Positions 1 to 6,247 of a stretch of DNA of 10,091 nucleotides are shown here, piece after piece. A program made the position numbers and the translations under genes. The notes under the pieces were generated by a model. That model worked only from the letters and a program-made list of their open reading frames with translations. It had not been told where the DNA came from and searched no databases. Within the stretch, counting starts at the first letter, position 1. Each line of letters starts with the position of its first letter. Origin of the DNA: Candidatus Rifleibacteriota bacterium (lineage in GTDB: Bacteria > Riflebacteria > Ozemobacteria > Ozemobacterales > Ozemobacteraceae); assembly GCA_022704885.1 (NCBI GenBank), contig JAKJFO010000056.1, positions 10,560-20,650 on the forward strand, read 5' to 3'.

Positions 1-3000
1 AACACCTACCCGCCTGACGTAGTGCCGCCATACATTGTACACAGGTGGCACGGTTCGCCCTTCAACAGCCCTACCGGACGCGGCAACCATCCCCAGAGCA
101 CACTCAACTGGAAATTTTCGGGTTTTGACTATCCCTGCAGCCAGGTTCCGGCTGGTGTTCCGGGCAAACCCGGGTATCACTATGTCCAGATGGGCAGATT
201 CTATCATTCGATGGATCGCCCGGTCAAAAGCCCCTATACCTATGGCGGCTATTATGGGCCAGGATACTGGGTTCACTGGGTCGTTCGCGAAAACTCACTG
301 GTCAAATACCGTAACCTGAGTCTGTGGGAGTACAATGTCACCAGCAAAACAGGCCCATCTAAGAAATCCGACCTGCCAAAGGTTAAAATTCAGGAAAAAC
401 TCACTCTCGACAAACGAGGCGAGTGTGTAGACGGCTGCATCAGCCAGTCAGACGGTGAAGTTCTACCGGGCGGCATGACGCCTTATCTCGATACAGCCTA
501 TGCATCAACCATCAACAAGTCGTATCTTTACAGCCGCGAACCCAATCTGACAACCTATACCCTTTACGGCTATGTATCTGGCAAAGACATTCTCATCGGC
601 AAACCTGAAGATCTCACAACAAAGTTCATTGGCGTAAGCTCATCGAAATGGGCGGGAGCCAGTTATCTTTACTGCCTTGGTAAAGCCACTATCAACAAAT
701 GGATGAAAGACGCAGCAGCGCCAGATGCCATGCTGGTAAACGAAATCACCGACCTCGCGGTTTCTGACCAGTGGTGGTTAACCGGTGGTATCGTTTACGT
801 TTACGACAAATCCAAGAAGAAGGTTTACAAATTCGTGCGCAACGAGGGGGCAAAACCCGGGATTCCAGAAGAAATCAGCGTTGCCGACAACGGCATAGCA
901 CCAGATTCAATCGGTGCTGACGGCTTTGGCCATCTTTACATGGTAAAAACTGAGATCATTCCACAAAAAACAGCCGATTTCAAGCCGGTTGATGCCTACA
1001 CAGTAGAACCCAACACCATGTGGCCTGACCGCTACCGTGCTTACTTCCGGCAGGGCGTGTACAAGACGATATACAAACGTGATTACTATACCAAGGCCAT
1101 CAATCCGGTGCCTGGCAAGCTGTTGCTTGGCTATAACCAGTTCTATCGTGATTTTATGACCAAAACGCTTGCAGATAAAAGCTCATGGGTGTGGCTGACC
1201 AATCTAACCCAGTATGGGCCAGTAATTCAAAGCGAGTATAGAACCGAACTGGCTGTTATAAACAGCGCGACGCCGCCTGAAGTAACCAACACCAACGCCA
1301 TCTGCGACGTTGTCGGTCCGATGAAAATTGTTGGTACCAGCGTTGTTTATGAAAAGAAGCCTGAATACAACGAAGATGAATTCTACGTATTCGACGTTGA
1401 AAACAGCCCGGTATTCGACGTTAACGGAGTCAACACCGGTAACTATGGTAAAGACATCGACGACGACAATCGCATTGGCTGCTTTCCGTCAACCACTCAC
1501 GGCCCTTCCATCGTCTACCTCTGGAAAGTAATACAGCTCAAAGACCGTTTCGGCAATGAAGTTTACAATGAAATCATGAACCAGGAAAAAGATGGCACTT
1601 CTGGCGCTTACCGCATGGTAAGCTCATTTCCTGGCGGTGAATATAAGGTTGGGGTAAAGGTAAGATACAAATACTACGACTATACCAAGCTCAACCCCGG
1701 TGACATGGCTGACAAAAAAGATACAGTACTGACCAGTTTTTATACTGCCAAAGGCGAAGACGACAAAGACTATGCCTGGACCAGCTTCGTAGTTAAATAC
1801 TATCCGCCACCACCTGACCCGAAGGGCGAGGGCGTGGTAATGTCGGGCAAGCCGACAACTCCCACTGCTACCACCTACACATACCGGCCGACGGCAGCAG
1901 AAGCCGCTGTCAAAGCCTATGGCTGGATAGACCCGACACCGACCGCTCCCAAACATCCCAAATATGTTTTCAAAGAAAACAGCACCAACTGGTCATTCAA
2001 AATTCGCGATTCTCTCACCAACATCAACGGCGGGCTTGACCGCATCGCACAAATGAAACTCGCTGAACCGCCGAATCCCAGCGATCCCAAGATCATTCCT
2101 GGTTCGATCAAATGGATCGGCAGTGCCCCATCATATTCATGGACATCAGATATCAAGTGGATAAATGGCGAAGGAATGAACGTTCGCGTCGAAAACAACC
2201 GCGAATACATAACCACAGGCGAAATCGCCAAGCTGTTCAGAGTTCCGTCACAGCCCGAGGCCTACAAGCTTACAGTGCGGGGCAGTCGCGCCTACGAATA
2301 TCGACAGTTCTTCTTTGATTTCGTCAAGAACGAATGGCGTGACGAATCGGTGCCCAAAGTCATCAGCATTGAAGCAACCTGTTATGTCTATGTAACTGAC
2401 GAAACCGGCCCGGCAATCAGCTTCAGCAATCCCTTCTACGATCCGGCTTCTCCCAAACCCGGCATTCCCGAAACATCAAAAGCGTTTTTCTGTTCTGCCG
2501 ATGTGCTCTATGGTACTACCGGTGAAACTCTGGCCAACACGGCCGGCAAAACCAACCCAGAAAAAATTGAATTCGTAGTTGCCGACAACAACCCGAACGC
2601 ATCGATGCCCAAGGCGACATACACCGATCAATTCTTCACTGAAAACAAGATGAACCACAACACCGACCTGATGTTCGCCAGATTCCATTACGCGGCAGCC
2701 CATGGCATGGTTCCGATCGGCCTGGAAACAGCCGCGAGCCCCCATCTGAGCTGGTATAATTACAAAAGTCTGCCTTATACCAATCCATCGGCCAATGACA
2801 CGACCTACTGCCGACTGGCTGCAGCAAACGTCAGCAAAGCCGATTTCGAAAAGATTTCCTGGATTCCAGCGGCTGCTACACAGTATAACCCGTCGTTCTC
2901 ATACCGCAAATACTCGATGAAAACTTCAGACCTGACCCATTATTCAACAGACGACACCAAGAAAAACTACTTTCCCGCAATGGACAGCATCTATGCCAAC

Positions 3001-3693
3001 AACATCGCAGACTATAAAAACCTTGAATACGGGCTGTTCTGGCAGGAGCCAAGCAATAAAAAATGGACGACCGGTGCTTTCTGCAAAGGCGGCGAGCTGG
3101 TTGTAATCGACAACGACCGCCCCAACGCCTTTGTCAAATTCCTCGACCTCAAGTATGACAACGAGGAGTATGTTGGACCAGGCCCCCTCAAATCAGAAGC
3201 CTGGGGTAAGTGGCACAACCTCTTCGGCGATGTAACCAATGGCCCGTTAGCGCTGAAGGGCACGATTACCGGTATCAGCAACACTTTCAAACAAAACACC
3301 ATGGATCTGATAAAGACTGAATTCTACCGCACCGGCTCAAAGGACAACTCCCGCCTTGAAGTGGATGTTCCGGCTTTCTTCTCTGTGCTCGCATCAGACA
3401 ATACCGGTGGCTTTACCATCAGCGAATTCAGTATCAAGAAAGAAGGCGCTTTGTCGGGTAACGAAGAGTTCTTCGTCACTGGCAACGAGCAGAAACATCT
3501 GTTCAGAGACCCTGGAAAATACGTAGTAAGAGTGGTTCTCGAAGATACTGCGCTTGGCTGGCCAAAAGTCATCGCGCAGCCGGTTACTTCGGCTGCCAAA
3601 AACTTCAACAGGAGAGAACTTGAATTCACGCTCGAAGTTCTGGCGACGCGACTCGATGTCAGAATTCTTGAACGTCAGCGGGAAGGCAATTGA
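1..3693 (+). CDS. Giant secreted protein with PKD/Ig-like domains, 5'-truncated; candidate pilus-tip adhesin
   Basis: The reading frame is open from base 1, so the true start lies upstream; the GTG at 22 is only an internal Val codon. At least 1230 residues are encoded. Seen: an aromatic-rich start; a propeller-like stretch (about 540-950) with a blade-like PDSIGADGFGHLYM; a PKD-like motif FPGGEYKVGVKV (1627-1662); an acidic DIDDDNRIG loop (1453-1479), possibly Ca-binding; a Pro/Thr-rich linker (about 1800-1890); two strand ends of the VxVxDxxxP kind (2386-2412, 3097-3123); and a C-terminal PKD-like FRDPGKYVVRVVLED (3502-3546). About ten Cys are scattered through it, which would fit disulfides outside the cytoplasm. 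Its stop overlaps the next gene, the first of three minor prepilins. By analogy with PilY1, whose gene sits with pilVWX, it may be a pilus-tip adhesin, but no direct PilY1 homology is visible. Secretion is inferred, since the N-terminus is missing. Confidence 0.85.
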   Translation, partial: NTYPPDVVPPYIVHRWHGSPFNSPTGRGNHPQSTLNWKFSGFDYPCSQVPAGVPGKPGYHYVQMGRFYHSMDRPVKSPYTYGGYYGPGYWVHWVVRENSLVKYRNLSLWEYNVTSKTGPSKKSDLPKVKIQEKLTLDKRGECVDGCISQSDGEVLPGGMTPYLDTAYASTINKSYLYSREPNLTTYTLYGYVSGKDILIGKPEDLTTKFIGVSSSKWAGASYLYCLGKATINKWMKDAAAPDAMLVNEITDLAVSDQWWLTGGIVYVYDKSKKKVYKFVRNEGAKPGIPEEISVADNGIAPDSIGADGFGHLYMVKTEIIPQKTADFKPVDAYTVEPNTMWPDRYRAYFRQGVYKTIYKRDYYTKAINPVPGKLLLGYNQFYRDFMTKTLADKSSWVWLTNLTQYGPVIQSEYRTELAVINSATPPEVTNTNAICDVVGPMKIVGTSVVYEKKPEYNEDEFYVFDVENSPVFDVNGVNTGNYGKDIDDDNRIGCFPSTTHGPSIVYLWKVIQLKDRFGNEVYNEIMNQEKDGTSGAYRMVSSFPGGEYKVGVKVRYKYYDYTKLNPGDMADKKDTVLTSFYTAKGEDDKDYAWTSFVVKYYPPPPDPKGEGVVMSGKPTTPTATTYTYRPTAAEAAVKAYGWIDPTPTAPKHPKYVFKENSTNWSFKIRDSLTNINGGLDRIAQMKLAEPPNPSDPKIIPGSIKWIGSAPSYSWTSDIKWINGEGMNVRVENNREYITTGEIAKLFRVPSQPEAYKLTVRGSRAYEYRQFFFDFVKNEWRDESVPKVISIEATCYVYVTDETGPAISFSNPFYDPASPKPGIPETSKAFFCSADVLYGTTGETLANTAGKTNPEKIEFVVADNNPNASMPKATYTDQFFTENKMNHNTDLMFARFHYAAAHGMVPIGLETAASPHLSWYNYKSLPYTNPSANDTTYCRLAAANVSKADFEKISWIPAAATQYNPSFSYRKYSMKTSDLTHYSTDDTKKNYFPAMDSIYANNIADYKNLEYGLFWQEPSNKKWTTGAFCKGGELVVIDNDRPNAFVKFLDLKYDNEEYVGPGPLKSEAWGKWHNLFGDVTNGPLALKGTITGISNTFKQNTMDLIKTEFYRTGSKDNSRLEVDVPAFFSVLASDNTGGFTISEFSIKKEGALSGNEEFFVTGNEQKHLFRDPGKYVVRVVLEDTALGWPKVIAQPVTSAAKNFNRRELEFTLEVLATRLDVRILERQREGN

Positions 3694-4271
3694 TTGCAGG
3701 TATGATACAGAACAGAATCGGCGTTTCGATGGTTGAGATCATGGTGGCATTCACCATCCTGGTAATGTCGGTTCTTTCGATCTCAGGACTGGTAAGCTAT
3801 GGGCATCGCGGAACCGAAAAGGATTTCCGCAATGTCCAGGCTATCCAGATTCTTGAAGAACAGATGAACAAGATGCTGGCCGCTTCATATTCGAAAATCG
3901 AAAGTACAATGGGTGCGGCAGCAAAAACGACTCTAAACAATGTTTTGTTCGCAGGAACAGAACATCAGATCGTTCTTGGCAAGCTTACCGTAAGCAAAAC
4001 AGAGTATGACATAACGGCCGAACTTGAAAAGGTTCCGGTTTCATTTGGCATAATGCCCCTCGAGATCGATAATTCATACGAATTTGCCAAAGTCGAAACC
4101 TACAGATTCGGAGCTCTGACCAACACTTTGGCCAGATTCGACGGCAGTAATAACAACAAGAACCGCTATCGCGTAATCAAAGTAATCATGAGGGTAAGGT
4201 GGGTCGAGCCGATCGTCAATAAAAACCGTGAAGTGACTGCGATGAGTTACATAGTTGACCTGGAAGGATAA
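3690..4271 (+). CDS. Type IV minor prepilin, PilV/GspI-like
   Basis: A 193-residue prepilin. A short basic leader ends in Gly at -1 of the prepilin peptidase site (IG|VSMVE), with Glu at +5, and is followed by a hydrophobic helix VAFTILVMSVLSISGLVSYG. The C-terminus (MRVRWVE...YIVDLEG) resembles the last strands of PilV/GspI. Such minor pilins insert in the inner membrane and help start pilus or pseudopilus assembly at the tip. The start is uncertain. TTG at 3690 forms a TTGA overlap with the preceding stop and has GGAAGG (3681-3686) upstream, giving an 11-residue leader. ATG at 3702 gives a 7-residue leader but has AGG only one base upstream. The TTG is preferred because the same TTGA junction recurs at 5535. 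The family call rests on the N-terminus, gene order and C-terminal pattern; GspI and PilV cannot be told apart here. Confidence 0.85.
   Translation: MIAGMIQNRIGVSMVEIMVAFTILVMSVLSISGLVSYGHRGTEKDFRNVQAIQILEEQMNKMLAASYSKIESTMGAAAKTTLNNVLFAGTEHQIVLGKLTVSKTEYDITAELEKVPVSFGIMPLEIDNSYEFAKVETYRFGALTNTLARFDGSNNNKNRYRVIKVIMRVRWVEPIVNKNREVTAMSYIVDLEG
4262..4268 (+). promoter_or_regulatory. Ribosome binding site of the PilX-like gene
   Basis: GGAAGGA lies 5 bases before the ATG at 4274 and inside the last codons of the upstream pilin. It is the clearest Shine-Dalgarno site in the operon. This junction is also the only one in the operon without a stop-start overlap. Confidence 0.65.
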
Positions 4272-4273
4272 AC

Positions 4274-4786
4274 ATGCGAAAACGTAGTGGTATGGCCATA
4301 GTCATAGTGTTGTCGCTGGCGCTGTTCATGCTGATATTGGGTGTTTCTTACCTTAAAAGCATATCTCAGGTCACCCACACCAACCCGCACCGGCTCACTC
4401 AGGTACAGTCTGACTTTTTTGCACAGGGAATTCAGAAGCTTGCGGTATTGAAATTCAAGGCCGTTCCGGCAGACTTCTATCACGCATATCGCTACAAGGT
4501 TGAAGACGAAAAGTTTCCACGCAATCCTTTGCTGCCAAAGTTTACGACCTCGCCTTTTTCGGCGTTTCTTGGTGCAGACAAAACCATACTGCAGGGCATG
4601 GAAGGAATGGCAGACCCGGTTCCGGTTATTGATTACAAGACCGAGTATCTGGTAAATTCATCGAAAAAGTTCGACCGTGACATGGTTGAAATCAGGGTAA
4701 AAGTAGATTTTGAAGGTTTTTCGCAAAGTTATATCGCCAATTATGATGCCAGCAGATCTTTGATTCTGCCGGCAGCAGCCCCATGA
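4274..4786 (+). CDS. Type IV minor prepilin, PilX/GspK-like
   Basis: A 170-residue protein. It has a 6-residue basic leader ending in Gly (MRKRSG|MAIVIV) and a long hydrophobic helix, MAIVIVLSLALFMLILGVSYL. Position +5 of the mature form is Ile, not Glu. Lack of Glu5 is characteristic of GspK and common in PilX-type minor pilins, which sit at or near the tip and have no subunit above them to neutralise. The remainder is a soluble alpha/beta-looking domain with a C-terminal strand pattern (MVEIRVKVDFEGFSQSYIANYD). At 170 residues it is far shorter than GspK (about 300 with its inserted domain), which favours a PilX-like role. It starts two bases after the upstream stop and its own stop overlaps the next ATG (ATGA), so the three prepilins are probably co-translated. 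Confidence 0.8.
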   Translation: MRKRSGMAIVIVLSLALFMLILGVSYLKSISQVTHTNPHRLTQVQSDFFAQGIQKLAVLKFKAVPADFYHAYRYKVEDEKFPRNPLLPKFTTSPFSAFLGADKTILQGMEGMADPVPVIDYKTEYLVNSSKKFDRDMVEIRVKVDFEGFSQSYIANYDASRSLILPAAAP

Positions 4787-5538
4787 AAGCTATAGAATCC
4801 ATGAAAACAAAAACACTCCAGCGTTCTGCAGTTACCCTGGTCGAGATACTGATAGCTTCTGCAATTCTTTCTGCGCTTATGGTCTCGGTTTTTCTGATGT
4901 TCAGAAGCGGCAGCGAGTCTTTTAATTCAGGCTCATGGCGTATTCAGAACCAGAAGCTTCTTCAAGGATTTCTTGCCAGGCTGCGCGATTATCTCGAAAA
5001 AGCCAACAACGCCAATATCATTGGTAGCGGCGGTGGGCTCGGCACACAAAAACTGCCCATCTGCATCAATAACAATATATTGGACAAAGAGTTGATGGTG
5101 CGGGGAACAAATACTGACATAATGTTTTTCGGCGTTACCGAATCGTATAAAGAAGGACAGGCCGATTACGGTATTGCTCCAACCAATGGCTCATGGCTGG
5201 GTGTGGCCCTGCTCTGTCGTGGCGACAAACTTATACTGAAGGCCAACGGAGACTGGAACCAGCTTGCCAACGGCTGTGCGCCGCCGGCAGAGATAAGACC
5301 TGCTGATCTTACCAAGTTTCCGGCACGTATCGGCATGGATACACATATGACCCTGAGCGATATTGAATCGATATTCATCTCAAAACCAGGTATTCTCAAC
5401 ACAGACAAAGAATCAGGGAGCATGAAAATTCGCATAACCCTGCGCCGTTACAATGGCAACATTCCCACCGGATCATTCATAACCGAAGAAATCGGCGTGA
5501 AGCTGATCGAAATCAATCCTGAGGTAAAAGCCTTTTGA
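4783..5538 (+). CDS. Type IV minor prepilin, PilW/GspJ-like
   Basis: A 251-residue prepilin. The core VTLVEILIASAILSALMVSV is a textbook class III signal helix with Glu at +5. The residue at -1 is Ala (QRSA|VTLVE), not the usual Gly. The leader is 16 residues from ATG 4783, or 10 from ATG 4801. The first start is preferred because it overlaps the previous stop as ATGA, although no clear Shine-Dalgarno site is seen for either. After the helix, a long amphipathic segment (SFNSGSWRIQNQKLLQGFLARLRDYLEKA) continues the pilin stalk. The C-terminal half is beta-rich and ends in MKIRITLRRYNG...EEIGVKLIEINPEV. Size and N-terminal pattern fit PilW/GspJ-type minor pilins, which form part of the tip complex with the V/I- and X/K-type partners. 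The Ala at -1 might reduce processing. Confidence 0.82.
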   Translation: MKAIESMKTKTLQRSAVTLVEILIASAILSALMVSVFLMFRSGSESFNSGSWRIQNQKLLQGFLARLRDYLEKANNANIIGSGGGLGTQKLPICINNNILDKELMVRGTNTDIMFFGVTESYKEGQADYGIAPTNGSWLGVALLCRGDKLILKANGDWNQLANGCAPPAEIRPADLTKFPARIGMDTHMTLSDIESIFISKPGILNTDKESGSMKIRITLRRYNGNIPTGSFITEEIGVKLIEINPEVKAF

Positions 5539-6239
5539 AATACCAGATACTGCTGCTGATATTATTGATGTCTCTGCTTCCCGCAGACGCTGCCAGGGCG
5601 TGTGACGATTTCTACCTTGAATGGCGCAAGGTGGAAATTTCTGACGAACAGGCAGTCGAAGATGGTTATCTTGGAGTTTCTGAGGCAGTTGCCAGACTAA
5701 AAAGCGCGCTAAAGGTAGAACGCAAAATCAATGACAACTGGCCAAACCGGTTAAAACTCGCATTTGTCGGCTGGGGAAAAGACGAAAAACCGGTCAGCGA
5801 ACGCCGGACAGCCGATGTAATAGCTGCGTTCAATCTGTTCTTTCCCGATAAGATGATCGACATGACCACAGAAAAGCTGGCAACAGCGCCTGATTTCGAC
5901 AAGCTTGCTGCCGTTCTGCCTGAAAACTCAGATGATTACGCGGTTTCGGTCGTTATCAAAAGCAGCACCATGCAGTGGAAAACTTTTCTCACCCGCGATA
6001 TCAGCAGCATGTTCAAGCTCCGTCTGATACTTCAGGAAAAAGTCGAGACCGAATTTAAACTCGTCGATAAAAACGGCAATCTTGTCTTTCTCGACACTTT
6101 TTCGGTCAACCCCTCGCAAATGTTCGACTTCAACTACGAAAATACAGGTTATGTCGAAATCAGGGCTGATCGTTACAGTTCAGACCTGATCATGAACGTT
6201 ATCGCCGATGCGCTTCCACCGCCAGTATCCGGAAACTGA
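5535..6239 (+). CDS. Unrecognised exported protein, last gene of the pilin operon
   Basis: A 234-residue protein that I do not recognise. The N-terminus MKYQILLLILLMSLLPADAARA is a signal peptide with an A-R-A site before Cys23. The Cys is not in a good lipobox, so a soluble periplasmic protein is more likely than a lipoprotein. The start is TTG at 5535, overlapping the previous stop as TTGA. GAGG at 5521-5524 lies ten bases upstream, and the next ATG (5568) would cut into the signal core. The mature part begins with charged helices. The second half is beta-rich (YAVSVVIKSSTMQWKTF, FKLRLILQEKVETEFKLVD) and ends in a helix YSSDLIMNVIADAL. The overall pattern loosely recalls LptE- or LpoB-like periplasmic folds, but this is an impression, not a family assignment. 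Co-translation with three minor pilins suggests a role in assembling or anchoring that complex. Confidence 0.8.
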   Translation: MKYQILLLILLMSLLPADAARACDDFYLEWRKVEISDEQAVEDGYLGVSEAVARLKSALKVERKINDNWPNRLKLAFVGWGKDEKPVSERRTADVIAAFNLFFPDKMIDMTTEKLATAPDFDKLAAVLPENSDDYAVSVVIKSSTMQWKTFLTRDISSMFKLRLILQEKVETEFKLVDKNGNLVFLDTFSVNPSQMFDFNYENTGYVEIRADRYSSDLIMNVIADALPPPVSGN

Positions 6240-6247
6240 AAGTTTCC
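6231..6247. terminator. Hairpin between convergent genes, possible bidirectional terminator
   Basis: GGAAACT-GAA-AGTTTCC is a perfect 7-bp stem with a 3-base loop. It includes the stop codon of the + strand gene and ends one base before the stop codon of the - strand gene. Neither strand has a T-tract after it, so it is a weak intrinsic terminator at best. It could instead protect both 3' ends. Confidence 0.4.

Noticed and set aside
22..24. GTG as start of the giant protein
   Set aside because: The frame is open through base 1 (NTYPPDV precedes it), no ribosome binding site fits, and no signal peptide follows. It is an internal codon.
1..6239. A type II secretion pseudopilus operon
   Set aside because: Only the three minor-pilin types are present. 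No GspC-F, G, L or M is seen, and the K-like protein lacks the large insert. A pilus tip set is at least as likely.
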